Assembly: GCF_017498545.1 (NCBI RefSeq) | Contig: NZ_CP071793.1 | Coordinates: forward strand, 9,418,256 to 9,482,255 | Length of the DNA: 64,000 nt | Source of the DNA: Sulfidibacter corallicola | GTDB taxonomy: Bacteria > Acidobacteriota > Holophagae > Acanthopleuribacterales > Acanthopleuribacteraceae | Direction of reading: 5' to 3' | In this document: positions 53,535-61,778 of the stretch, piece after piece | How the letters are laid out: the number at the start of each line of letters is the position of its first letter | Numbering within the stretch: the stretch's first letter is position 1 | Translations under genes and position numbers: made by a program | The notes under the pieces: generated by a model | What the model was told of the DNA's origin: nothing | The model's database searches: none | What the model saw: the letters and a program-made list of their open reading frames with translations, nothing else

Positions 53535-55352
53535 CTAGGCGAAAAAGAGGATGAGCAGGCCCACCACCGCCAAAAACGCGGTGACGCCAATCGGCAGGAT
53601 CCCCAACATGGCTTGACGGTAGAAGAAACGCCGAGCCGAGAACTCCTCGACTTCGCCCATGCTGCGATTCAACCGCGCGAACGGCATATTGACGCGAACC
53701 CACACGCGATAGGGTCCCCTGGCGAAGAAATGGTTCAAACGGGGAATGAGGCGGTCCACCACCAAGGCGGCCGTCCACCGATTGATGCCGTTCAGGCTCC
53801 AATCGGTAAAGCGGTAGAACATCGGAACGATCCTGCGATAGAGCCAATCGGTGTCAATCGCGATGGTGTTGGTTCGCCGCAGCATGGGCAGCATCAGGAA
53901 GAAGACCAGACCGGAAAACATCAACAACTGGAACTGAGAAACCAGGTGCCCTGCGGTAAACACCTGATAAGGATCGGTTTGAAACACGTCCTGGTACGGC
54001 AGGATGGCGTACATGGGCTCGGGGTAGACGCCCAGGAAAATGCACAGGAAGGCCATCAGCGCCATGCCGATGCGCATGCACCAAGGCGGCTCGCCGATAT
54101 CGGCCTTCTCGAGCGTCCAATCCTTGACCTTCGCGAAGAACACGAAGTACGGGAACTTGATGCCCGCGTGAAGGAACACACCCGCCGAGGCCACTTCCAG
54201 AACCAGCCAAGGCCAGAACAAGTGGGCCTGTTCGGCCGCGTGGATGGTCAACGACTTACTGGTGAATCCGCTGGTGCCCGGGACCGCCGAAATCGCCAGG
54301 GCCCCGATGGTGCCGAACACCATCGTCCACGGCATGTAACGGTAGAGCCCGCCCAAGTCGGTACATCGACTCTTGCCGGTCATGTAGAGCACGGCCCCCG
54401 CCGACATCCACAAAAGCGCCTTGTAGATGATGTGACAAAAAGCGTGGGCCACCGCGCCGTTGATCGCCCATTCGGAGCCGATGCCCGCGGCGACGACCAT
54501 GAAGCCGACCTGGTTGACGATGCTGTAGGCCAGGATGCGCCGCATGTCGTTTTCCAGCAGCGCGTAGATGATGCCGTACATCGCCATGATACAGCCCAGC
54601 GGAATCAGGATCTCGTACCCCGGGAACCCGCGCAACAGCGTATACACCGCGGTTTTGGAAGTGTAGGCGCTCAAGATGACGCCGCCGGTCACGGTTGCCT
54701 CGGGATAGGCGTCGGGCAACCAGGCACTCAACGGCCAGGCCGCGGCATTGACCAGAAAGCCGACCAGGACCAGCCAGGAGCCCAGATGGGGGTCCTTGAA
54801 CAATTCGGCGGAAAAGGTCAGGTCGCCGCCGTTCTTTTGGTAACAGATGCACAGCCCCATGACGAGCAGCAGGCCGCCGGCCACGTGAACCAGCACGTAG
54901 CGCAAGGCCGCCCCGTAGGCTTTTTTCGAGCCTTCGAGGCCGCGAAAGAGGATCAGGAAGGTGGAGAACACCGCCATCGCTTCCCAATAGAAATAAAGGG
55001 TGATCAGGTCCCCGGCGAACACGACGCCCAGGGAGCTGCCGATGTAGATCAGGGCCGCCGCGTGATGGGCCCAGCGCTTGACGTAAAAGGCGTAGATCAG
55101 GCCGATGGTGGCGTTGAGGGTGAAAATGTATCCGAACGCCTTGCTGAGGCGGTCGACCCGCACCAATTCCAACTGAAAATCGAGGAACGATATCGCGAAC
55201 TCGTGCCCCAGAGGCACCTGCCAAACCCACACGAACGCGGCGGCCGGCAACACCACACACCACAGGTTGCGGAGCTGCTTCGGCATGAGCGGCAAAAGAA
55301 GGGCGCCGAAGATCAAAATGGCCGAGGGTGGCAGATTATGAAGGTTCATCAT
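53535..55352 (-). CDS. Mrp antiporter large subunit (MrpD/NuoN-like), third copy
   Basis: A 605-residue membrane protein of the proton-conducting antiporter family, with about 14-16 helices. It carries the conserved Glu in LYFYWEAMAVFSTF and the Lys of helix TM7-8 (SAYTSKTAVYTLLRG). LENDMRRILAYSIVNQVGFM is the family hallmark, and a long C-terminal extension (about 500-605) includes extra helices. Last of nine genes in a minus-strand operon. Its start overlaps the small membrane protein gene by 17 bp. It probably builds the antiporter core together with the two other large subunits. Confidence 0.9.
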   Translation of the reverse strand: MMNLHNLPPSAILIFGALLLPLMPKQLRNLWCVVLPAAAFVWVWQVPLGHEFAISFLDFQLELVRVDRLSKAFGYIFTLNATIGLIYAFYVKRWAHHAAALIYIGSSLGVVFAGDLITLYFYWEAMAVFSTFLILFRGLEGSKKAYGAALRYVLVHVAGGLLLVMGLCICYQKNGGDLTFSAELFKDPHLGSWLVLVGFLVNAAAWPLSAWLPDAYPEATVTGGVILSAYTSKTAVYTLLRGFPGYEILIPLGCIMAMYGIIYALLENDMRRILAYSIVNQVGFMVVAAGIGSEWAINGAVAHAFCHIIYKALLWMSAGAVLYMTGKSRCTDLGGLYRYMPWTMVFGTIGALAISAVPGTSGFTSKSLTIHAAEQAHLFWPWLVLEVASAGVFLHAGIKFPYFVFFAKVKDWTLEKADIGEPPWCMRIGMALMAFLCIFLGVYPEPMYAILPYQDVFQTDPYQVFTAGHLVSQFQLLMFSGLVFFLMLPMLRRTNTIAIDTDWLYRRIVPMFYRFTDWSLNGINRWTAALVVDRLIPRLNHFFARGPYRVWVRVNMPFARLNRSMGEVEEFSARRFFYRQAMLGILPIGVTAFLAVVGLLILFFA

Positions 55353-55647
55353 GATCGTAGTAATCCTCGTTTTTTTTCAGGAAGAGCCCCAATCCCTTGG
55401 CCAACAGGATCGAGCCGGCACAGGCCAGAAACCCCAATACCGCGTAGAACCCGAATCCCCAATCGACGGGAAAGTGTTCCCCGTGTCCGTGGTGACGGTC
55501 GACAAACAGCTCGGCGATCACGGGCAAGGCACAGGCCACCCCCAAGGCGATCCACAACTTGCGGATCAGCCCCGGATCGAATCCACCGTGTTTCGGCGCG
55601 GCAGGCGGGGTGGCCACGGTTTCTTGTTCGCGGGTTTCCTCGCTCAT
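55336..55647 (-). CDS. small membrane protein of the Mrp operon
   Basis: A 103-residue protein with two predicted helices (LWIALGVACALPVIAELFV and AVLGFLACAGSILLAKGLGLFL), joined by a His-rich loop (DRHHGHGEHFPVDWGFGFY). I do not recognise a Pfam family. Its ATG overlaps the previous gene's TGA (ATGA), and its end overlaps the next gene, so it is firmly part of the operon. It may be a structural or metal/proton-linked accessory subunit. GGAGGG lies before the ATG. Confidence 0.85.
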   Translation of the reverse strand: MSEETREQETVATPPAAPKHGGFDPGLIRKLWIALGVACALPVIAELFVDRHHGHGEHFPVDWGFGFYAVLGFLACAGSILLAKGLGLFLKKNEDYYDHDEPS

Positions 55648-57122
55648 GATCCCTCCACCATCAGAGAAGCCAATTCAAAGACCAAATGCGGGAAGAAAAA
55701 CAACAGAATCGAGCCGATCGCCGTCAACGTCAGCGGCACGAGGCAGAACATCGGCGCTTCCTGGACTTCGGTGCCGGCATCGAAGTGTTTGCCGGTCTTG
55801 AAAAAGGCGCGAAACACGATCGGCAGCAGATAGGCCCCGTTGAGCAGGGTGCTGACGACGTAGAACAGCATCAGCCACCATCGCCCGGAATCGGGTGCGC
55901 CGAGCAGCAGGTGCAATTTGCTGATCAATCCGCCCGTCGGCGGCAGGCCCATGACGCTCATGCTGCCGATCAGGAAACAGACCATGGTGATCGGCATGCG
56001 ACGGCCGATGCCCACCATGTCGCTGATGTACTTTTTCTTGGTGGCGACGTAGATGGCACCGGCACAGAAGAAGAGCGTGATCTTGCCGAAGGCGTGCATG
56101 GCGATGTGGGCCATGCTGCCCTTGACGGCCAGGTCCGACAGCAGCGAGGCACCCAATATGATGTAGGAAAGCTGCCCGACGGTGGAAAACGCCAGGCGCC
56201 GCTTGAGGTTGTCCTGACTGAGGGCGATCAGTGAAGAGCAGATCACGGTGAACCCGGCGATGAAACTGACCACCAGGCCCAGATCGAGCTGCTCGAGGAA
56301 ATCCAGGCCGAAGACGCCGGTCACGACACGCAGGATGCAGAACACCCCGACCTTGACCACGGCCACGGCATGGAGCAATGCGCTGACCGGGGTCGGCGCG
56401 ACCATCGCGCCCGGCAACCATCCGTGGAACGGCATGACACCGGCTTTGGCGAAGCCGAACACGAACATCAACAGCAACACGAGCGCCTCGGTCGGTGTGA
56501 CCTTGCCCGCCAGAAAGCCGCCCGCGGCGAACGTCATATCGCCCGATTTGAGGTAACAAAACAGCATGGCCGGCAAAACCAGGCCCACCGAGGTCGCCAA
56601 CAGGTAGGTCAGGTACCGGCGACCACCACCGCGCGCTTCGGCATCCTGGTGATGGGTCACCAAGGGGTAGGTCGACATCGACAGCAGTTCGTAGAACACG
56701 TACAGCGTGAGTAGGTTACCCGCGAATGCCACGCCCAGCGTGGCGCTCAGGGAAAAGGCGAAAAAGACGTAGAATCGGGTTTGGGCGTGCTCCTTCAAGG
56801 GGCGCATGTACCCGATGGCATAGGCGCTGGTCAAGATCCACAGGGATGAGGCCACGAGAGCGAACAGCATGCTCATGCCGTCGACCCGGAACTGGACCGG
56901 CAGGCCGGCGACCGGTTCGAAGAGCGTGTATTCGAGCACCTTGCCCTCAAGCACCGGCGGCAGCATTTTCATCACGAACCACAGCTTGAGGAAGCCTGCC
57001 GCGAAGGTCACGGCCTCGCGCATGTTGGGATTCCGGCCGGCCAAGATAAGGGGAATCGGCGCCAAGGCGCTGGCCAACACCGCGTACAACGGCAACTGGG
57101 AGGTCATCACGAGGGTGTCCAT
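55644..57122 (-). CDS. mrpD: Mrp antiporter large subunit (MrpD-like), second copy
   Basis: A 492-residue antiporter-like membrane protein. It has LLTLYVFYELLSMSTYPLV (TM5 Glu region), FGFAKAGVMPFHGWLPGAMVAPTPVSALLHAVAVVKVGV (TM7-8 Lys and His, shown in parts) and QDNLKRRLAFSTVGQLSYI. The start at 57122 (MDTLVMTSQLPLY) opens a first helix; the GTG/TTG codons up to four codons earlier are alternatives, since the AAGGGG site is far. A 145-bp gap separates it from the preceding subunit. Confidence 0.9.
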   Translation of the reverse strand: MDTLVMTSQLPLYAVLASALAPIPLILAGRNPNMREAVTFAAGFLKLWFVMKMLPPVLEGKVLEYTLFEPVAGLPVQFRVDGMSMLFALVASSLWILTSAYAIGYMRPLKEHAQTRFYVFFAFSLSATLGVAFAGNLLTLYVFYELLSMSTYPLVTHHQDAEARGGGRRYLTYLLATSVGLVLPAMLFCYLKSGDMTFAAGGFLAGKVTPTEALVLLLMFVFGFAKAGVMPFHGWLPGAMVAPTPVSALLHAVAVVKVGVFCILRVVTGVFGLDFLEQLDLGLVVSFIAGFTVICSSLIALSQDNLKRRLAFSTVGQLSYIILGASLLSDLAVKGSMAHIAMHAFGKITLFFCAGAIYVATKKKYISDMVGIGRRMPITMVCFLIGSMSVMGLPPTGGLISKLHLLLGAPDSGRWWLMLFYVVSTLLNGAYLLPIVFRAFFKTGKHFDAGTEVQEAPMFCLVPLTLTAIGSILLFFFPHLVFELASLMVEGS

Positions 57123-57267
57123 GGCGATCAACACCCCTTTCCGTGGGCGCTGGCGCACCTGGCCGGCCGCCGATCACAATCGGTGGGCATCGCCGCCGAC
57201 CAACCCTCGGCCAGTCGGGTTACGTTCATCGTATCTAACGCATACATAGTGGTTTGCCGACAAGTCA

Positions 57268-58803
57268 TCACTGGAACCCCACGCTGTTGACATACCGAGA
57301 AATGAAATCGATCACGACCCCCGAGTAAACCCCCAACAGGACCAAACCCAAACTGGCGGCCCACAATGGAGCCAGCATGGTGAGCGGCGCCTCGTCGACG
57401 CCTTTCCGCTCCACGAAGTTGAGCGCGTTCTTGCCTTGCCGGCCCGGTTCGTAGGGGAGCTCGGGTTTTTCGAAGTAGGCGCGTTCGAGAATTCGGAAAA
57501 ACAACACCGCGTTGACCATGCTGCTGGTCAGAAGCCCGACCACGAAGCCCCAATGACCGGCCTCGATGCCGCCGGAAATCAGGTACCACTTGCTGAAGAA
57601 CCCGCAGGTGGGTGGAATGCCGATCATCGAGAGGGCGGCGATGGCAAAGGCACCCATGGTGAACGGCATCTTGCCGAACAGCCCCTTGGTGGCGACGATG
57701 TTGTAGGATTTGCGCTTGTAGTAGATGGCGCCCGCGGCAAGGAACAGCGCCAGGGTCATCAGGCCGTCGGCCAGGATGTGGAAGATCGCGCCGGTCAGTC
57801 CCGTCGCGTTGGCCAGCCAGGCCCCGCCGACCATGTAACCCACCTCGGCGATCACCAGGTAGGCGAGCATCATTTTCAATTTGTTCTTGGCCAAGGCGTA
57901 GAAACTGCCGACCATCATGGCGATCACCGCCAACCACACCACCAGATCCGAACGGGGCCCGACGCCGAACACGAACTCGGGATTGAAGACCGAGAACATG
58001 ATGCGAATCATGACGTAGATCGAGACCTTGGTCATCAATGGCGCGACGAGGCACGAAGTGGTCGAGGGGGCGAAGGTGTAGGCGTTGGGCAGCCAGCGGT
58101 GAAGCGGGACGAAGGCCATCTTGATCCAGACCCCGATCAGGATGAACAGAAACCCGATGCGCACACTGTTGGAACTGTACAGCCCGTGTTCCTGGAGGAT
58201 TCGGGCGATGTCGGTCATGTTGAGCGAGCCGGTCTTGATGTACAGGTAACCGACGCCGAGCAGGTAGAAGGAAGCGCCGATGGTGCCCATGATGATGTAG
58301 TTGAAACAGGAGAAGGCGGCGCGTCCGCGGCCCATGGCGATGAGCGCGTAACTGGAGAGCGAACTGATTTCCAGAAAGACGTAGAGGTTGAAGGCATCGC
58401 CGGTCATGCTGATGCCCAACACGCCCACCGTCAACAGGAGGAACAGGGTGTAGAAGTGCCCTTCCTTGCCCGCCGTTTCCGAAGCCACCGTTTGGCGTGA
58501 ATAGATCGCCACGAGCAGGGCGACCACGACCACCATCAGGGCGATGGCGGCGTTGAGGGCGTCGAGCCTGAACTCGATGCCGAACGGCGGTTCCCAGCCC
58601 CCCATGCGATATCGGATGACGCCGCCTTCGGTGCGGAGAACCTGGATCAGGGTGCCGAGCCCGGCATAGGCCGAACCGGCGGTGAACAGGACCGTCAGCG
58701 GATAGCACCAGCGTCGCTGGATCAATCCGGCCAGGCTGACCGCGAAGGCGCCCAGAAACGGGCAGAGAATCATGAGAATCGGCGCTTGCTGCACGATATC
58801 CAT
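57268..58803 (-). CDS. mrpD: Mrp antiporter large subunit (MrpD-like), first copy
   Basis: A 511-residue antiporter-like membrane protein. It contains FNLYVFLEISSLSSYALI (TM5 Glu), VWIKMAFVPLHRWLPNAYT and TSCLVAPLMTKVSIYVMI (TM7-8 Lys), and KNKLKMMLAYLVIAEVGYM. Its ATG overlaps the stop of the MrpC gene (TAATG). One of three homologous large subunits in this operon; classical Mrp has one MrpA and one MrpD. Confidence 0.92.
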   Translation of the reverse strand: MDIVQQAPILMILCPFLGAFAVSLAGLIQRRWCYPLTVLFTAGSAYAGLGTLIQVLRTEGGVIRYRMGGWEPPFGIEFRLDALNAAIALMVVVVALLVAIYSRQTVASETAGKEGHFYTLFLLLTVGVLGISMTGDAFNLYVFLEISSLSSYALIAMGRGRAAFSCFNYIIMGTIGASFYLLGVGYLYIKTGSLNMTDIARILQEHGLYSSNSVRIGFLFILIGVWIKMAFVPLHRWLPNAYTFAPSTTSCLVAPLMTKVSIYVMIRIMFSVFNPEFVFGVGPRSDLVVWLAVIAMMVGSFYALAKNKLKMMLAYLVIAEVGYMVGGAWLANATGLTGAIFHILADGLMTLALFLAAGAIYYKRKSYNIVATKGLFGKMPFTMGAFAIAALSMIGIPPTCGFFSKWYLISGGIEAGHWGFVVGLLTSSMVNAVLFFRILERAYFEKPELPYEPGRQGKNALNFVERKGVDEAPLTMLAPLWAASLGLVLLGVYSGVVIDFISRYVNSVGFQ

Positions 58804-59243
58804 TACAATTTGATCCGTTTCAAGACCTCGTCCTCCTCGATGGAGCCGTATTGGTCGTGGATTTTTTGAACGACGGCCATCGCCACGCCCAAGGTGGCGA
58901 CGCCGACCACGATCGCGGTCAGCATCAACACATGGGGTAGCGGGTTGACATAGGCGTCGGGGTCGAGGGAGCCGGCCGCGTGGGCCGCCGTTTCGACCGC
59001 ATGGCCGACGGCTTCCGCCGCCTCGCCGTGGTCGCCCCCATCACCGTGGTGATCGATGATCGGGATGGTGGCCCCTTGCTTGGCGCCGATCGACACGTAG
59101 AACAGCATGATCGCCGTCTGGAAAATGGTCATGCCGATCAGCTTCTTGATGTAGTTGTTCTTGGCGATCATGGCATAGAGGCCGATCATCATGAGAACGA
59201 TGTAGACCCAGTAGTTGAACTTGGCGATGATCAGGTCAAGCAT
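58803..59243 (-). CDS. mrpC: Mrp antiporter subunit C (NuoK-like) with His-rich insertion
   Basis: A 146-residue protein with three helices: FNYWVYIVLMMIGLYAMI, LIGMTIFQTAIMLFYVSIGA and VLMLTAIVVGVATLGVAMAVV. They match MrpC/NuoK. Between helices 2 and 3 an unusual loop of about 45 residues carries many His/Asp/Glu/Ala residues (IIDHHGDGGDHGEAAEAVGH...). The start at 59243 lies just after the MbhE-MnhB gene's stop, with AAAGGAC upstream. The insertion is not present in typical NuoK. Confidence 0.9.
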   Translation of the reverse strand: MLDLIIAKFNYWVYIVLMMIGLYAMIAKNNYIKKLIGMTIFQTAIMLFYVSIGAKQGATIPIIDHHGDGGDHGEAAEAVGHAVETAAHAAGSLDPDAYVNPLPHVLMLTAIVVGVATLGVAMAVVQKIHDQYGSIEEDEVLKRIKL

Positions 59244-59245
59244 GA

Positions 59246-60082
59246 TCACAGTCCTTTCTTCAGGTCGCCGTGGGAGGAAAGGTTGGCGTAAATCAGGTAC
59301 AACATGCTCATGACGGTGAAGCCGACGCCGATTTCCACGACGAGCATGCTGTGGGAGCGGGCCATGATCTCGTCGGTCGCCGGGTAGATCGCCGCCAACA
59401 CGTGGTAATCGAGGAAGTTGGCGCCCAGCAGGAGGCACAGTACGCCCGTACCGGCGAAGATCAGCACCCCGAGGTTGCCCAACTGCAGGCTCAGCTTTTC
59501 GGGAACCTGGGCCAGCGTGTTTTCCAGGCCGAAACTCATGGCCACCAAAATCAGGCCCGCCGCCAGGATGACGCCCCCCTGGAACCCGCCGCCGGGGCTG
59601 TGGTGCCCGTGGGCGATGACGTAGAGCGCGAAAAGCTGGATGGTGGGCATCAGCAGGCGCACCGTGGTCTGCACGATGAGGTCGGGTTTGGCCGCTTCAC
59701 GCTCGGCCGCGGCGACCATCTCGTCGCGTCGGTTGCGCCCCTGCCCTTTTCGTTTCTCTTTCTTGGAGCGCCCACGCCTCTGGAGCCGGCGGGTCGTGCC
59801 CGCCAACGAAGTACCGTCGATCGAGCGCAAGATTGCGAAGATGGCGATCCCGGCCACGAACACCACCGAGGTTTCCAACATGGTGTCGAAGGCGCGGTAG
59901 TCGGCCAGCACCGCGGTGACCATGTTGGGTACGGCCGTTTCCTCTTCCACATCCTCGATGTAATGGGTGGAGAGATAACTATTGGCAGGCGAATGGGGGT
60001 CGCCCCAATCGGGGAAGTCCACCACGGCGATCATCAACAGGATGCCGGTGAACAGGACGGACAAGAGACCAATGGTTTTCAA
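59246..60082 (-). CDS. mrpB: MbhE-MnhB fusion subunit of the Mrp antiporter
   Basis: A 278-residue membrane protein. The N-terminal part (about 1-90; LKTIGLLSVLFTGILLMIAV, ADYRAFDTMLETSVVFVAGI) resembles MbhE. A basic linker (RRLQRRGRSKKEKRKGQG) follows. The C-terminal part (about 135-270; AHGHHSPGGGFQGGVILAAG) is MnhB. The TTG start at 60082 overlaps the stop of the MbhD gene by 4 bp (TTGA), with GGAGG six bases upstream. Together with the MbhD-like protein, it supplies the parts that form the C-terminus of a classical MrpA. Confidence 0.9.
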   Translation of the reverse strand: MKTIGLLSVLFTGILLMIAVVDFPDWGDPHSPANSYLSTHYIEDVEEETAVPNMVTAVLADYRAFDTMLETSVVFVAGIAIFAILRSIDGTSLAGTTRRLQRRGRSKKEKRKGQGRNRRDEMVAAAEREAAKPDLIVQTTVRLLMPTIQLFALYVIAHGHHSPGGGFQGGVILAAGLILVAMSFGLENTLAQVPEKLSLQLGNLGVLIFAGTGVLCLLLGANFLDYHVLAAIYPATDEIMARSHSMLVVEIGVGFTVMSMLYLIYANLSSHGDLKKGL

Positions 60083-60324
60083 TCGCTCGACCTCCGCGTA
60101 GTTCTCAGGATGGTCGCCACCAGAAAGACGGTGGAGAGGCCGGCACCCACGGCGGCCTCGGTGAAGGCCACGTCGACCGCGCCCATTTCGGCCCACAGCA
60201 GGCACATCAAAAAGGAATAGACCCCCAGGATCATCGCGGCGGACATCAGGTCGCGGACCCGCAGGGCAATCAGCGAGGTAATCACGAGGAACACCAGAAT
60301 GATGAGGTCGAACTGCCAGATCAC
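60079..60324 (-). CDS. MbhD-like subunit (DUF4040)
   Basis: An 81-residue membrane protein with three helices. The conserved AEMGAVDVAFTEAAVGAGLSTVF block is typical of DUF4040/MbhD. Its GTG overlaps the stop of MrpG (GTGA), with AGGAGG upstream. It fills the role of part of the MrpA C-terminal region. Confidence 0.9.
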   Translation of the reverse strand: MIWQFDLIILVFLVITSLIALRVRDLMSAAMILGVYSFLMCLLWAEMGAVDVAFTEAAVGAGLSTVFLVATILRTTRRSSD

Positions 60325-60683
60325 GGTTCCTCCTCCTCTTGGTCGCCGTCCTTTTTCCAGTGCTTGAAGCCGAGCGCGTAGCCGGCCTCCATCAGGACGT
60401 GGGTCGTCGTCGGGCCGGTGATGAAGATGAAGACGCAAATCATCAGGATCTTGATGCTGGTGAGGATGTTGTGGAACGAGAGGTCGCCGAGGTTGTAGAC
60501 CGCGAAGCCGAGCGCGATCAACAGGGTCGACAGGGTGTCGCCCTTACCGGCCGCGTGAATCCGGGTATAGTAATCGGGGAAGCGCAGAATGCCGGCAACG
60601 GCGCCCGCGAAAAAAATGACGCCCGAGCCGATCAACGCCATACTGACGATCTCGATGGGGCCGATGCCCATTCCTTCAGTCAT
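60321..60683 (-). CDS. mrpG: Mrp antiporter subunit G
   Basis: A 120-residue protein with three helices. LRFPDYYTRIHAAGKGDTLST is the MrpG signature. The acidic tail ends in DGDQEEEEP. The ATG at 60683 is preceded by GGGAGG. It overlaps the MrpF gene by 8 bp upstream and the MbhD gene downstream. Confidence 0.95.
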   Translation of the reverse strand: MTEGMGIGPIEIVSMALIGSGVIFFAGAVAGILRFPDYYTRIHAAGKGDTLSTLLIALGFAVYNLGDLSFHNILTSIKILMICVFIFITGPTTTHVLMEAGYALGFKHWKKDGDQEEEEP

Positions 60684-61008
60684 GGGATCCTCCCGATTCC
60701 AGCGGTGTGCCGTCGGTGGTCGCATCGCGCTGGGCCACCTGGCGCCGGAAGTACTTGGCCACCGCCACCGAACCGATGAAGTTCAGCAGTGCGTACGTCA
60801 GGGCCAGATCGACGAACATGTCGACGCGTTCGTAAATCAGCCCGAAAAGGACCAGAAGCAACATCGTCTTGGTACCGACGATGTTGGCGCCCATGATGCG
60901 GTCGATCACCAGCGGACCCTTGGCGATGCGGTACATCACCAGGAACATCAGCAAAAACAGCGTGCAGCCGACACCGATAAAAAAGGTTTCCAGGTAAGCG
61001 TTTTCCAT
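60676..61008 (-). CDS. mrpF: Mrp antiporter subunit F
   Basis: A 110-residue protein with three helices. MYRIAKGPLVIDRIMGANIV matches the MrpF signature. VGTKTMLLLVLFGL and VDLALTYALLNFIGSVAVAK complete it. Coupled to MrpG by overlap; MrpE lies 132 bp upstream. Confidence 0.95.
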   Translation of the reverse strand: MENAYLETFFIGVGCTLFLLMFLVMYRIAKGPLVIDRIMGANIVGTKTMLLLVLFGLIYERVDMFVDLALTYALLNFIGSVAVAKYFRRQVAQRDATTDGTPLESGGSHD

Positions 61009-61140
61009 GAAGGGTTCCGGTTGAAGAGTGGGTTTCCAAAATTGAATCGAGAGATGACCGCGGGCAGATCGGGAATCCGGTCGAAAACCTCGAACCGGGC
61101 CAAAAAGCGCGAGCCTTGTCGTCGTGACGGGCGGGTCGGC

Positions 61141-61626
61141 TCAGGCCTCGAACACCTCCGCCACCCGCCGTTCCATTTCTCCAGGCAAATCGGCGGCGGC
61201 CTGCCGGGTAATGGCGTGAACCACGAACTCGTCCCCCTCGATCATCAAGGTCACCGTACCCGGGGTGAGCGTGATCGAATTCCCCAGGACGAACTTGGCG
61301 AAATCGGTCTTGAGCGAGGTCTTGAAACGAATCACCTGGGGATCCAGCGCCTCATGCACATTGGGACGAAAGGCAAGCGTGAACACGTGCAGGTTGGCTT
61401 TGAAGACCTCGAGCACCAACCAAACGAAATAGCCGATCAACTTCGGAAAACGACCCAATCTGTCGTAGGCGCCCTTCACCGTACCGCCACTGTGGAAGGC
61501 ACCGGTGAAGCCGGTGACCAGCGCGGCCGAAACGACACCCATGCCCAGGTGAAACGAATCGAATTGACCCGAAAAAACCATCCAAAGCACGAACAGAAAA
61601 GAGAAGGTAAGCAAACGGCCCATCAT
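61141..61626 (-). CDS. mrpE: Mrp antiporter subunit E
   Basis: A 161-residue protein. Membrane helices near the N-terminus are followed by the MrpE-type cytoplasmic domain with LGNSITLTPGTVTLMIEGDEFVVHAI. It is first in the operon order E, F, G, MbhD, MbhE-MnhB, C, D, D, small protein, D. The start at one of two adjacent Met codons (61626/61623) is plausible but has a weak ribosome-binding site. Confidence 0.92.
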   Translation of the reverse strand: MMGRLLTFSFLFVLWMVFSGQFDSFHLGMGVVSAALVTGFTGAFHSGGTVKGAYDRLGRFPKLIGYFVWLVLEVFKANLHVFTLAFRPNVHEALDPQVIRFKTSLKTDFAKFVLGNSITLTPGTVTLMIEGDEFVVHAITRQAAADLPGEMERRVAEVFEA

Positions 61627-61688
61627 CTGGCTAGACCCGCTGACGAAATAAATGAAACTGGGGGCAGAAACACATCGTTCCGAGGGCC

Positions 61689-61716
61689 ATTTTAGGCGAT
61701 TCGGGAAATAATGCAA
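61689..61716 (-). promoter_or_regulatory. candidate promoter of the Mrp operon
   Basis: Minus-strand TTGCAT and TAAAAT hexamers separated by 16 bp, about 60 bp before the mrpE start and just beyond the helicase terminator. The hexamers agree with the sigma-70 consensus at 4/6 and 5/6 positions. Confidence 0.55.
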
Positions 61717-61743
61717 CGGCTAATGGGTTCGGGCCACCCAGGC

Positions 61744-61772
61744 AAAAAAAGGGCCGCCTCGATGGGCGGCCC
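61744..61772 (-). terminator. Rho-independent terminator of the helicase gene
   Basis: Minus-strand perfect stem GGGCCGCC/GGCGGCCC with a six-base loop, followed by seven Ts. It lies six bases past the helicase stop. Confidence 0.93.
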
Positions 61773-61778
61773 CTTGGG

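Noticed and set aside
53292..55649. 785-codon plus-strand frame opposite the Mrp large subunit
   Set aside because: Antisense to a clear membrane antiporter gene; His/Gln/Arg-rich and without any family pattern.
53535..61626. Membrane-bound hydrogenase or complex I operon
   Set aside because: No hydrogenase, NuoB/C/D or iron-sulfur subunit is present; the set of E, F, G, B, C and D-type subunits fits an Mrp antiporter.
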